Assembly: GCA_013289765.1 (NCBI GenBank)
Contig: JABCZI010000001.1
Span: 62,001-126,000 of the forward strand
Direction of reading: 5' to 3'
DNA length: 64,000 nucleotides
Source of the DNA: Acidobacteriota bacterium
Lineage (GTDB): Bacteria; Acidobacteriota; Terriglobia; Terriglobales; Acidobacteriaceae
Position 1 is the first letter of the stretch, and each line of letters begins with the position of its first letter. Of this stretch, positions 54,344-63,494 are shown one piece after another. The notes below the pieces were generated by a model. It did not search any database. It saw only the letters and a list, made by a program, of their open reading frames with translations, and was not told the origin of the DNA. The translations under genes were made by a program, and so were the position numbers.

Positions 54344-54417
54344 AACATAAACTCGTCTGAGCCATCAGGGGCAATGGCCGGCGAAGGACTTTAACTTAAG
54401 AAACGAGGGGAACAAAG

Positions 54418-54933
54418 ATGCGGAAACAAAAAGGTTTTTCACTGATTGAGCTGCTGATCGTGGTGGCTATCATTCTGATCATTGCAGCTATTGCTATTCC
54501 AAACCTGTTGCGCGCGCGCATTGCGGCTAACGAGTCGTCTGCGGCCGCTTCCAGCCGTACCATTGCTACTGCTCAGGTAAGCTACAATACTTCATATCCG
54601 TTCAACGGCTACGCGGCGACTCTGGCAATCCTTGGGCCTGCGGATGCCGGTTGCTCTGCCGGTCCGGCCTCGACCAACGCGTGCATCGTCGATTACACTT
54701 TGGGTCTCGGGACTAAGAGCGGCTACACCCTTTCGTCGGTGGGCGCAATACCGGTGGGCGGCGCTAACACCACGTTCATCACCAACGCTTTTCCGGCGAC
54801 TCTGAACACGACTGGCGTTAAGGGCTTCTGCGGAGTTGAGGACGTCGTAATTCGCTACATTACCCCATCGGGCGGTGCGGCCGTAAGCTACGCGACCTGC
54901 ATCGGCGGCACTTTCCTCGTCATGGGTCAATAG
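54418..54933 (+). CDS. pilA: Type IV pilin (second of a tandem pair)
   Basis: 171 residues, with the same length, leader and cysteines as its neighbour; differences are confined to scattered positions in the head (ASLGVL versus ATLAIL; NVVRY versus VVIRY). The first 130 bp are almost identical in DNA, so the pair is a young duplication or under gene conversion. GAGGGG precedes ATG 54418. Confidence 0.95.
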   Translation: MRKQKGFSLIELLIVVAIILIIAAIAIPNLLRARIAANESSAAASSRTIATAQVSYNTSYPFNGYAATLAILGPADAGCSAGPASTNACIVDYTLGLGTKSGYTLSSVGAIPVGGANTTFITNAFPATLNTTGVKGFCGVEDVVIRYITPSGGAAVSYATCIGGTFLVMGQ

Positions 54934-54960
54934 TTCGACGAGTTCAATGGATCTAAAGTG

Positions 54961-54986
54961 GGGCAGCGGAGGCAACTCCGCTGCCC
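54961..54986 (+). terminator. Terminator of the second pilin gene
   Basis: Same perfect 11-bp stem GGGCAGCGGAG/CTCCGCTGCCC with GCAA loop, followed by TTAATTTTTCT, a better T-tract than the first copy. Confidence 0.88.
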
Positions 54987-55181
54987 TTAATTTTTCTAGG
55001 ACTACTCCTATGGTCCGGCCCGCGTTGGCTGCAAGTCGAAATGACCTTCGTAATCCCCCGCTGGATCGAACCCCCTCCGATTTGAAATATAATATTTCCG
55101 AAGCAACACGAGCGCGATCTCTGTTGCGAAGCAAGCGCGGAAAGAGATCTCCCCCGTTCTTGTTCTGTATCGATAAAAGCT

Positions 55182-56123
55182 ATGGCTGCAATTGAAATCC
55201 TCGGACTGGAAAAAACGTACAAGATCGGCTTTTGGCGAAAGCGGCCGAAGCACGCCTTGTATCCCTTACAACTCACCGTCGAGGACGGGGAGATTTTCGG
55301 CTTCCTCGGGCCTAATGGCGCCGGCAAGACTACAACGCTAAAACTTCTGATGGGGTTGGTGTACCCGACGGCTGGATCGGCGCGCATCCTCGGCCGCGAA
55401 TGGACTGACCCGTCAGTGAAAGCACAGATTGGCTTCCTTCCCGAACAGCCGTATTTTTACGACTACCTGACCGCGCATGAACTGCTGGAATATTACGGAC
55501 AGCTTTCCGGCGTTCCCGCCAAGCAACGCAAGCAGCGCGTCGACCAGGTGCTTCATCAAGTGGGATTGCGCGACGTGCAGGGCTTGCAGTTGCGCAAGTT
55601 TTCCAAAGGCATGTTGCAGCGCGTGGGCATTGGACAGGCCATCCTGCATGACCCCAAGCTCGTGTTCCTCGACGAACCTATGTCCGGACTTGATCCCATG
55701 GGCCGCCGCGAAGTGCGCGACCTCATGGAAGAACTCAAACACCAGGGCAAAACCGTATTCTTTTCAACTCACATACTTTCCGATGCCGAAGCGCTTTGTG
55801 ATCGTGTCGCCATCATTCACAAGGGAGAACTTCGTGGCGTGGGGCGGGTCGAGGATCTGACCTCAACTATTCAAGGCAAAGTGGAGATTATCTGGCAAGG
55901 CACACAGGTGCCAGCCGCGATCAAAGCGATGGTTGCAGAGTGCCATGTGAGCGGAGACCGGGTTCGGGTGATTGTCGAGGAGAACCAGCAGGACATGGTG
56001 ATCGATATACTGCGTCGCGAGCGGCAAAGATTAGTGGCAGTGATTCCAGTGCGCACTTCGCTCGAGGCTTATTTCGTGGAAAAATTGCGACGCGCGGAAA
56101 CCACCGCCGGGAGCACCATATGA
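55182..56123 (+). CDS. ABC transporter ATP-binding protein
   Basis: 313 residues. Walker [13 protein letters not shown] near 44-55, Q-loop FLPEQPYFY, signature [11 protein letters not shown], Walker [14 protein letters not shown] and H-loop [10 protein letters not shown] are all intact; a C-terminal regulatory extension of about 90 residues follows. ABC-2-type exporter ATPase. Its stop overlaps the permease start (ATGA). Confidence 0.94.
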   Translation: MAAIEILGLEKTYKIGFWRKRPKHALYPLQLTVEDGEIFGFLGPNGAGKTTTLKLLMGLVYPTAGSARILGREWTDPSVKAQIGFLPEQPYFYDYLTAHELLEYYGQLSGVPAKQRKQRVDQVLHQVGLRDVQGLQLRKFSKGMLQRVGIGQAILHDPKLVFLDEPMSGLDPMGRREVRDLMEELKHQGKTVFFSTHILSDAEALCDRVAIIHKGELRGVGRVEDLTSTIQGKVEIIWQGTQVPAAIKAMVAECHVSGDRVRVIVEENQQDMVIDILRRERQRLVAVIPVRTSLEAYFVEKLRRAETTAGSTI

Positions 56124-56896
56124 GAGCGCGTATCGCGCATATTGCGTCTAACACTTTCCGTGAAGCCGTGCGCGACCGGGTGCTCTACAACCTGATCGCG
56201 TTCGTCCTGCTGCTTTCCGGAGCGGCTGTGCTGGTGGGGCAGATTTCGATTGAGATCGAAAAGTTGGTCGTGATTAACCTTGGTCTCACCGCAGTCTCTC
56301 TTTTCGGCGTGGTCATTGCTATCTTCATTGGCATCGGCCTGGTCTCAAAAGAGATCGAAAAACGAACTCTTTATACCGTGCTTTCGCGGCCGGTGCGGCG
56401 GTGGGAATTCATTATTGGCAAGTTTTTCGGCCTTGCCGGCACGCTGGTGGTGAACACGTTCTTTATGGCGATCGGCGTGTTCGGAGCGTTGTTCTACGTT
56501 TCTCATAAATTCGTGCGCGCCGACGCCTTGATTTTGGTCGCTTTGTATTTCATCATTCTTGAGTTCATCATTATCTGCTCATTATCTTTGCTGTTTTCGT
56601 CTTTCTCTTCCCCCTTGCTTTCGGCTGTTTTTGCCTTCTCGCTATTCGTGATTGGAAGCTTCGCCGAAGACCTGCGTAACTTCGCGGGCATGGCGCATGG
56701 AATGTCGCGTTGGCTTGCAACGGGCGCGGCCTATGTCGTGCCGAACCTTTCGGCATTTAACATCATCAGTTCGATTGCACACGAGCAGCCAGTGGCGGGG
56801 CAACTGGTTCTGCAGAACACCTTGTATGCGTTGTTCTATGCAAGCATGGCTCTGAGCGGGGCTGTGTTGATTTTCGAGCGGCGCGATTTGAAATGA
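56120..56896 (+). CDS. ABC-2 type transporter permease
   Basis: 258 residues from ATG 56120. Six transmembrane helices, with a conserved VSKEIEKRTLYTVLSRPVRRWEFIIGKF block typical of ABC-2 permeases of the gliding/copper (NosY-like) type. Overlaps the ATPase gene upstream and the TPR gene downstream by four bases each. The exported substrate is unknown; nothing next to it identifies it. Confidence 0.88.
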   Translation: MRARIAHIASNTFREAVRDRVLYNLIAFVLLLSGAAVLVGQISIEIEKLVVINLGLTAVSLFGVVIAIFIGIGLVSKEIEKRTLYTVLSRPVRRWEFIIGKFFGLAGTLVVNTFFMAIGVFGALFYVSHKFVRADALILVALYFIILEFIIICSLSLLFSSFSSPLLSAVFAFSLFVIGSFAEDLRNFAGMAHGMSRWLATGAAYVVPNLSAFNIISSIAHEQPVAGQLVLQNTLYALFYASMALSGAVLIFERRDLK

Positions 56897-57813
56897 AACA
56901 TCGCAAGAAAATTTCGCTGATCGCCGGCGCATGCATGGTTCTGTCGCTGGTTGCCAGTTCGATCGTCCTGCATCGCACGGATCAACTGCGCCCGCAAGCC
57001 ACGCTCGACGAAGTCCTGTTCCTGAATTCGCCGAAGGTGATCAAGCGTGCCAGCCTTGGCTTTGATGGACTGGTAGCCTGCATTTACTGGACTCGCGCTG
57101 TGCAATACTTTGGAAGCCGGTTTCGCTACGCCGAGCCCAACTACAGTCTCCTGGCGCCGCTTCTGGAGATCACTACCCAATTGGATCCACATCTTGTGGT
57201 CGCTTACGATTTCGGCAGCACATTTCTGGCTTCGAAGCAGTATGGCGCGGGCGAACCAGAACGGGCGATCGAGTTGGTGAATTACGGAATTCAAAACAAC
57301 CCCGATAACTGGCGGCTCTACTATGACTTGGGTTTTGTTTATTACATGGAGCTTAAGGACTACAAGAGTGCCGCCGAAGCTTTCGAACGCGGATCGCGGG
57401 TTCCGAATGCTCATCCTTTCGTGAAGATTCTGGCGGCGCAGATGGCGCAACACGCTGGCGAGTATCAGACCGCACGAATGCTGTGGTCGGCGACTTTTCA
57501 GACAACCCACGACAAGCAAATCAAGCAGAGCGCCTTCGAACATCTGCGGGCGTTGCGAGTGGACGAAGATGTAACGCATTTGCAAGACGGGGTAACCCAT
57601 TTCGGAGAGCGCACTGGACGCTTGCCCGCCAGCATGGCCGAACTGCTGGCCGCTATGGGATTGGATCGAGTTCCGGTCGATCCCGACGGCAATCCTTATA
57701 AATTGACGCCGGAAGGTAGAGTCGAAGTCCGCGTGCCCGATGACTTTGCTTTTGCCACCAAAGGCCTGCCCCCGGGTTACAAGCCACCGCCGAAGGCCCA
57801 CGCACAATTCTAA
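56893..57813 (+). CDS. TPR protein with pseudopilin-like C-terminal segment
   Basis: 306 residues. An N-terminal membrane anchor (ISLIAGACMVLSLVASSIVL), then TPR-type repeats (about 85-210; NWRLYYDLGFVYYMELKDYKSAAEAFERGS). A C-terminal block RTGRLPASMAELLAAMGLDRVP plus DPDGNPYKLTPEG resembles the end of GspG-like pseudopilins. The ATGA overlap makes it the third gene of the ABC operon; probably a periplasmic accessory. Function unknown. Confidence 0.78.
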   Translation: MKHRKKISLIAGACMVLSLVASSIVLHRTDQLRPQATLDEVLFLNSPKVIKRASLGFDGLVACIYWTRAVQYFGSRFRYAEPNYSLLAPLLEITTQLDPHLVVAYDFGSTFLASKQYGAGEPERAIELVNYGIQNNPDNWRLYYDLGFVYYMELKDYKSAAEAFERGSRVPNAHPFVKILAAQMAQHAGEYQTARMLWSATFQTTHDKQIKQSAFEHLRALRVDEDVTHLQDGVTHFGERTGRLPASMAELLAAMGLDRVPVDPDGNPYKLTPEGRVEVRVPDDFAFATKGLPPGYKPPPKAHAQF

Positions 57814-57854
57814 TCTCGATTGCGATGTATTCCTGTCGCTTATGATAGCGGGAA

Positions 57855-58634
57855 ATGGATCGTAACGATTCCCGGGATGCATCATCCATCGCCGCATCAT
57901 CTATCAGGATCAGCGTGTCGCGATCGGCATGGAACTGGTGGAATGACATTGCTCATCGCGAGGGGCGGCTTGCGGCAACCCGTCAACTCTTCGTTGCACT
58001 GTGGGAGTTCATTCGCGATTCGACGCCAGAGCGCCGACGCCGGCGCTACGGCGACGCTGGCTTTGATTGGGATCACCGCGTGGACACGACCAGCGCGGCC
58101 GTCGATTGGCGCGACCGGTTGCTCGGAGCTTTTCACTCGCCGTATCAGCCCACGGAAGCCGATCTTTTTCACGAGATGCTCGACGCGCTGCGGGAGAAGA
58201 GTCAAATCGATTTTCATGATTTCATTTTCATCGATCTCGGATCGGGCAAGGGACGCACGCTGCTGATGGCATCGGATTATCCCTTTCGCCGGATCGTGGG
58301 CGTGGAACTTTTGCCGGCGTTACACCGGGCGGCGCAAGAAAACTTAGAAAAGTACCGGAGCGAATCGCAGAAGTGTTTTGCGATGGAAGCGATTTGCGCG
58401 GATGCAACTGAATTCCGTTTTCCTGTTGAGCCGACTGTGCTTTATCTTTTCAATCCGCTTCTGGAAGCGGGTTTGAAAAAGATGATTGCAAATCTGGAAG
58501 AAAGTCTGCGGTCGCATCCGCGAGCGGTGTATGTGCTCTACCACAATCCTCTGCTCGACCACGTTTTGGGAGACAGCGCCGCGCTAAAAACAATCGGCGG
58601 GACGCATCAGTATGCGATGTATACATCGCGGTGA
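57855..58634 (+). CDS. Class I SAM-dependent methyltransferase
   Basis: 259 residues. Motif I FIDLGSGKGRTLLMA near 125-139, then VGVELLPALHRAAQEN and AICADATEF. No substrate specificity can be read. It is 41 bp behind the TPR gene on the same strand and may be cotranscribed. The first 35 residues look low in structure. Confidence 0.85.
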   Translation: MDRNDSRDASSIAASSIRISVSRSAWNWWNDIAHREGRLAATRQLFVALWEFIRDSTPERRRRRYGDAGFDWDHRVDTTSAAVDWRDRLLGAFHSPYQPTEADLFHEMLDALREKSQIDFHDFIFIDLGSGKGRTLLMASDYPFRRIVGVELLPALHRAAQENLEKYRSESQKCFAMEAICADATEFRFPVEPTVLYLFNPLLEAGLKKMIANLEESLRSHPRAVYVLYHNPLLDHVLGDSAALKTIGGTHQYAMYTSR

Positions 58635-58853
58635 ATGAAGCGCAGCCTGAGGATGTCTTCCAGGATAAATCTTTTCCTGGGTCCGTCCCGAGTTAGTTTT
58701 TTGTCCGCTATGTGAGCGGTCCATTCCCACGTGCGCGGTACCCTCCATTAGGGGCGGGACGGAGAATGGAGCTGCGCTCGACGGACAGCCGAGGACTGCT
58801 GTCCCCACATGAACCCGTTCTCGCGGGCGACGACAAACGTATAAACTTGAATC

Positions 58854-61073
58854 ATGACCACCACGATCCTAAACTCCCTAGCCCGCGCGTCATCGGCCTA
58901 CTTGCGCTCTGCCATGCATCAGCCTATCCAGTGGCATGAGTGGGGGGAGGAGGCGTTTGCGGCGGCGCAGCGCGAGAACAAACCGATGCTGCTCGATATA
59001 GGCGCGGTGTGGTGCCACTGGTGCCATGTGATGGACCGCGAGTCGTATGAAGATCCGGAAGTAGCGGCCATCGTAAATGAGCATTTCATCGCGATGAAGG
59101 TGGATCGCGACGAGCGTCCCGACATTGACAGCCGGTACCAGGCTGCGGTGAGCGCGGTCAGCGGGCAGGGCGGTTGGCCGCTCACAGCTTTTCTGACGCC
59201 GGATGGGAAGCCGTTTTACGGCGGCACATATTTTCCTCCGGTGGATGGCTATGGGAGGCCGAGCTTTAAGCGCGTCCTGCTTAGCATTGCCAACGCTTAC
59301 AAAGAAAAAAACGGCGATGTGGTCGAGCAGGCGAAGATGGTCGAGAGCGCGATCGCGCAGGCGGAGTCATTCTCTGGGCGGGACGGGCGAGTTTCCTACA
59401 ACATCATTGCGGCGATTGAGAAATCCGCGTTGAAAATGTTCGATCCGCAGCACGGCGGGTTTGGGCAGGCGCCCAAGTTTCCCCATTCTTCAGCGGTCGA
59501 TTTGCTGATCGAGCGTTATGCGCGGACGGGAGACGAGACTCTTCGCAATCTGATTGTCACCACTCTCGAGCACATGGCAAATGGCGGCGTCTATGACCAG
59601 TTGGCAGGGGGATTTCATCGTTACTCCGTCGACGAGCGCTGGGTCGTGCCGCACTTCGAGAAGATGTGCTACGACAACTCGGAACTGCTGAAGAATTATG
59701 TACACGCGTATCAGGCTACGGGATCGGAATTTTTCGCAAGCGTGGCGCGCGACATTATCCGCTGGATGGATGAATGGCTGAGCGATCGCGAGCGTGGGGG
59801 ATTTTATGCTTCCCAGGACGCCGACATTTCCATGGATGACGACGGCGATTACTTCACCTGGACGCTCGCAGAAACCCGGGCGGTGCTTACGGAAGAAGAG
59901 GCGCAGGTTGCGGTGCTGCACTATGACATCAACGAAGTTGGGGAGATGCATCACAATCCGGCAAAGAACGTGTTGTACGTGCGTGCGCCGATAGAGGAAA
60001 TTGCGCGCCGGATGAGCCTGAGAGTGGATCGAGTGAAGGAGTTGCTCGAATCCGCGAAGAAAAAAATGTATGCCGCGCGATTGAAGAGGCCCACGCCATA
60101 CGTGGATAAGACGGTTTACGTGGGATGGAACAGCATGTGCGTATCGGCGTATCTGGAAGCGGCCAAAGTGCTAGGGCTCGAAGACGCACGGCATTTCGCG
60201 CTGCGCTCACTGGATCGCGTTCTAGCGGACGGCTGGAGAGGGCATCTTACTGACGCTGAAACAAAGCAAGCGGGCGAGTTGCCCGCTTACACACAAGTTG
60301 ATTCTCAGCAGACTCCCTCTACGTTGTTACACGTGGTCGCTTATTCCGATCCTAAGGCGGAACGCCGCGCAGTTTGCGGCCTGCTGGACGATTACGCTGC
60401 TACCGTAATTGCATGTCTCGACGCTTATGAGGCAACTTCGGCCTTGAGTTACTTCAAATTCGCCCGCGCGATTGGCGACGCGATGATTGCGAAATTCTTC
60501 GATGCGACATCGGGAGGGTTCTTCGATGCGGAACCGGCTGCCGATGGCAAGAGTCTGGGCGTGCTGGCCACGCGGCGCAAGCCGTTGCAGGATTCTCCGA
60601 CACCGGCGGGCAATCCTATGGCGGCGATCGCGTTGCTGCGATTGCATCACTACACCGAGGAAGAGGCTTATCGGGATAAAGCGGAACAAACCCTGGAAGC
60701 TTTTGCCAGTGTTGCCGAGCAGTTTGGGATTTTTGCAGGAACCTATGGCATCGCGGTCGTCCAATTCCTGGAAAGTCCGGTACAGGTAGTTGTGGTCGCT
60801 GAATCGAAAGCAGGGGGCACTGCAGATGCCCTGGCCACCGTGGCTGCCAGTGCGTTCGCCTTCAACAAGACCGTGCTCCGGCTAGCGTCGAACCAGGTGG
60901 TCGCGGCGAATCTTCCACCCGCGCTTGCGGATACGCTTCCAAACCTTCCTCAACTGAGTTCGGGGGAGGCATTTGCGGTTCTCTGTTCCGGATCTGCCTG
61001 CCAGCCGCCTGTCACGAGCGCCGCGGAGTTGCAGCGCGTGTTGGATTCTGGTTTGAAGCGGCAGTCACGGTAG
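58854..61073 (+). CDS. DUF255 thioredoxin-domain protein (YyaL/Spermatogenesis-associated 20 type)
   Basis: 739 residues. The N-terminal DUF255 thioredoxin-like domain has IQWHEWGEEAFAAAQRENKP and the active site AVWCHWCHVMDRESYED. The six-hairpin glycosidase-like C-terminal part contains KFPHSSAVDLLIERY and FHRYSVDERWVVPHFEKM. Conserved from bacteria to animals with no firm function (possibly cellobiose epimerase- or thiol-related). ATG 58854 is used; a slightly later ATG at residue 21 begins with the conserved MHQPIQWHEW block. Confidence 0.93.
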   Translation: MTTTILNSLARASSAYLRSAMHQPIQWHEWGEEAFAAAQRENKPMLLDIGAVWCHWCHVMDRESYEDPEVAAIVNEHFIAMKVDRDERPDIDSRYQAAVSAVSGQGGWPLTAFLTPDGKPFYGGTYFPPVDGYGRPSFKRVLLSIANAYKEKNGDVVEQAKMVESAIAQAESFSGRDGRVSYNIIAAIEKSALKMFDPQHGGFGQAPKFPHSSAVDLLIERYARTGDETLRNLIVTTLEHMANGGVYDQLAGGFHRYSVDERWVVPHFEKMCYDNSELLKNYVHAYQATGSEFFASVARDIIRWMDEWLSDRERGGFYASQDADISMDDDGDYFTWTLAETRAVLTEEEAQVAVLHYDINEVGEMHHNPAKNVLYVRAPIEEIARRMSLRVDRVKELLESAKKKMYAARLKRPTPYVDKTVYVGWNSMCVSAYLEAAKVLGLEDARHFALRSLDRVLADGWRGHLTDAETKQAGELPAYTQVDSQQTPSTLLHVVAYSDPKAERRAVCGLLDDYAATVIACLDAYEATSALSYFKFARAIGDAMIAKFFDATSGGFFDAEPAADGKSLGVLATRRKPLQDSPTPAGNPMAAIALLRLHHYTEEEAYRDKAEQTLEAFASVAEQFGIFAGTYGIAVVQFLESPVQVVVVAESKAGGTADALATVAASAFAFNKTVLRLASNQVVAANLPPALADTLPNLPQLSSGEAFAVLCSGSACQPPVTSAAELQRVLDSGLKRQSR

Positions 61074-61080
61074 ATATCCG

Positions 61081-61126
61081 ACAAAACAAAAAACGGGGCT
61101 GACGGATTATGAGGTTCCGTCAGCCC
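61081..61126 (-). terminator. Intrinsic terminator of the secreted peptide gene
   Basis: Perfect 11-bp stem GGGCTGACGGA/TCCGTCAGCCC (61096-61126). On the minus strand it is followed by CGTTTTTTGTTTTGT, so it ends the peptide transcript about 80 bp beyond its stop. On the plus strand it could also shield the end of the DUF255 gene. Confidence 0.85.
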
Positions 61127-61206
61127 AAAGATTGCGAGCTCTGAGTTCGGCCCAGGTTACTGATGTTACCTTAGTGACCTTGCGGCCACCGGCGCCATCG
61201 GGTTAA

Positions 61207-61395
61207 CTACTTGCTGGTTGCAGCTTTTGGGTGAGTAGGAATCATCCCACCGTCAGGGGCAGGACCCTGAACAGTTGCAACTTTTGGGTGCGTAGGAATC
61301 ATTCCACCGTCAGGGGTAGGACCCTGAACAGCGGCTGATGCATACATACCCACTAATCCAAGCATCAGGACGGCAATCCTGATTGTGTGCTTCAT
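61207..61395 (-). CDS. Secreted repeat peptide of unknown function
   Basis: 62 residues. Signal peptide MKHTIRIAVLMLGLVGMYAS ending near ASA-A, then two 19-residue repeats (VQGPxPDGGMIPTHPKxAT) and SK. The repeats are encoded by a near-identical 57-bp tandem duplication (61217-61273 and 61274-61330). AAGGAG lies nine bases before ATG 61395 and an intrinsic terminator follows, so it is a real, separately transcribed gene. No family recognised. It could be a processed extracellular peptide or a structural repeat peptide. Confidence 0.75.
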   Translation of the reverse strand: MKHTIRIAVLMLGLVGMYASAAVQGPTPDGGMIPTHPKVATVQGPAPDGGMIPTHPKAATSK

Positions 61396-61601
61396 GGTTT
61401 GTTTCTCCTTATCGCGGCTTGGGTTCCGTTACCAGGACCCAAGTCGCGGTGAGGCATTATAAGGCACGAGTCAATACTATCCGCACCGTAGTCCTCTTTT
61501 GCTCCTACCAGCCCGTTGATTGCGGGCCCGTTTTGAGGCAAAACTCCAACCTCGTAATTATCGGTTAAGTATTGTTGTGTCTATGATTTAGGAGGATCAC
61601 G

Positions 61602-61703
61602 ATGGGTCCTGCGAGGAGGCAACATCGGGGCGACGGCGAGGGCACTGAAGTGTTGTTACGAAATCCGGAATTACGTCCGGGATGCGGGCGAGGCGGGACT
61701 TAA
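61602..61703 (+). CDS. Possible small ORF with strong ribosome site
   Basis: 33 codons (MGPARRQHRGDGEGTEVLL ...) starting at ATG 61602 with a perfect AGGAGG six bases upstream (61590-61595). The composition is Gly/Arg-rich and unlike a folded protein, so the ribosome-site match may be chance. The rest of the 346-bp gap 61396-61741 shows nothing. Confidence 0.3.
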   Translation: MGPARRQHRGDGEGTEVLLRNPELRPGCGRGGT

Positions 61704-61741
61704 GAGAGACCCAGACTCGAGAGCGAAAAGTCCGAAGCCAA

Positions 61742-62617
61742 TTACCGCACGAGAGTGACGCGAGTGGCGGACACGCGGTTCTCTGGAGTGATTGGCGGTG
61801 CCGGATGAGTTCGCGAGAGCGCCCGATCCACCATCCCCTCAAACATGGGTATCAAGGAAGAATCTGGCTGCAAGGGGTGCTGAATATCCGACAAGGTTTG
61901 CTCCCAGCGCTGGGGACGAAGCAGAATTGAGGAGGCATCCCGAGCAGGACTCTTCACCAGGGTGTAGCCCAGCCAAATAAGCAAGGTGCAGTTGTAAGCG
62001 GCCATATTGACCACGCCCATTGAAACATCACTCAGGTGATAGCCCACCCAAGACGCGATCAGGACCAATTCCACCATCGCAAATGTGCCGAAACCTAATG
62101 CGATGCCGAAGCTATGTTGGCGACGGCTCACTCCCAGGTAGCGCGCGAAGAACAATAGGAAAAGAACCATGCCGACTTGAACAATGCGGACGCAACGTTG
62201 GGCGGTCATGATGGCCTCCACCCAGGGAGCAGTATCTGACGAGTTGGTTGAGACAGAGACTACGCCCGCGACCAAAAGCATCACGAGACCTGCCCACTTG
62301 AACAAGACAGTGCCCAAGTCGCGCAACGTGTGGAACGGCCGGAACACATCGAGGAAAGCTTCGTGAATTACCTTAAAACCCAGAGCCACGCTGATTGCGG
62401 TGGCAATCCAGGAGACATAAAAAAAGAGGACGGTGCGGCTATACAAGTAGGCCGGAAAGACAATTGGAAAGGTCAGGATCTGGGCGACGATGTAGGCAAA
62501 GAAGAACTTGAATTGGAGGTGCTGGCCGCGACGGAACATGGCGACAGCAATACCCGTCTGCAGGATAGGATGAGCGATCCAGAGGGTGTAACAAAGAATC
62601 GTGATTTTTTCGCTCAT
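61742..62617 (-). CDS. Multi-pass membrane protein of unknown function
   Basis: 291 residues. About seven transmembrane helices between residues 5 and 220 (ITILCYTLWIAHPILQTGIAV, FFFAYIVAQILTFPIVFPAYL, etc.), followed by a cytoplasmic tail of about 65 residues. The tail holds RPQRWEQTLSDIQHPLQPDSSL. The gene is preceded by AGGAA before ATG 62617. I recall such seven-helix proteins in several copies in Acidobacteriota genomes; no function is known to me. Confidence 0.75.
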   Translation of the reverse strand: MSEKITILCYTLWIAHPILQTGIAVAMFRRGQHLQFKFFFAYIVAQILTFPIVFPAYLYSRTVLFFYVSWIATAISVALGFKVIHEAFLDVFRPFHTLRDLGTVLFKWAGLVMLLVAGVVSVSTNSSDTAPWVEAIMTAQRCVRIVQVGMVLFLLFFARYLGVSRRQHSFGIALGFGTFAMVELVLIASWVGYHLSDVSMGVVNMAAYNCTLLIWLGYTLVKSPARDASSILLRPQRWEQTLSDIQHPLQPDSSLIPMFEGMVDRALSRTHPAPPITPENRVSATRVTLVR

Positions 62618-62871
62618 GGTAAGAATTCCTGGTAAGACTTCCTGGGCCTCTTCCAGAATGTCGTAATAGCCAACGTTGCGTCCGGCGCCTACGGAAGACG
62701 GTCAGACTTATTAAAGGACGTTAAACCTTTTGGCGCAACGGTTCAATGTACTCAGGTAATCGAAGGTAACGTTACTTTCGGGCCATATGAGGACCGGGGG
62801 CAACATTTGGAAGTAAGGCTTCGCGGATCCAGATTCTCCGGGGGATTGGTTTCGGAAAGCGGGTGCGAGTT

Positions 62872-63303
62872 CTAGGCGTCCGGGACCGAGTGGATATAGG
62901 CGCGCATCATCCGCACTTCATCGCCCTTCTCATCTAAATCGTGCAACAGAATGTCGCGAAGGGAGACAATGCCGACCAGTTGTCCATCATGGCAGACAGG
63001 AAGATGACGGAAGCTGTTCTGCTGCATTAAGGCCCTGCAGCTATCCAACTCGTCATTTATGTTGACAGTGAGAGGCTCGTCCGTCATTACCTCGGCCAGG
63101 CAGGTGCGGCGCGGATCGCAACCCTGCGCCACCACGCGTTTCATCAGATCGCGTTCGGAAAAAATTCCCACGAGCTTGCCGTTGTGCAAGACGGGAACAG
63201 CGCCGATATTGCGTTCTACCATGGCTTGGACGGTTTCCAGCACGGTCTGACTCATCTCGGCATGGTAGGTTTCCTGACTCTTAATCAGATCACGGATTCG
63301 CAT
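62872..63303 (-). CDS. CBS domain pair protein
   Basis: 143 residues: two CBS motifs (SQTVLETVQAMVERNIGAVPVL and NDELDSCRALMQQNSFRHLPV) with the LVGIFSERDLMKRV and LVGIVSLRDILLHDL ends. Standalone CBS pairs bind adenine nucleotides and often act as energy sensors. The 254-bp gap to the membrane-protein gene has no other feature. Confidence 0.92.
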   Translation of the reverse strand: MRIRDLIKSQETYHAEMSQTVLETVQAMVERNIGAVPVLHNGKLVGIFSERDLMKRVVAQGCDPRRTCLAEVMTDEPLTVNINDELDSCRALMQQNSFRHLPVCHDGQLVGIVSLRDILLHDLDEKGDEVRMMRAYIHSVPDA

Positions 63304-63494
63304 CTGGATTCTCCCGAGTTTCGAATTCCGAATCGCCCAAAACCACTACCGGGGCGTGAGTATACGTGAAACCAGATGCGCGGAAAGGGATAAAAGGTTG
63401 GGAAGAAGAAAAAATCAGGTCACGAGGACCCGTTCTGGGAAGAACGAAATCCGAGAAGGGACTCGGTAAACCAGTCGGACTCCCCAAGCGCCAT

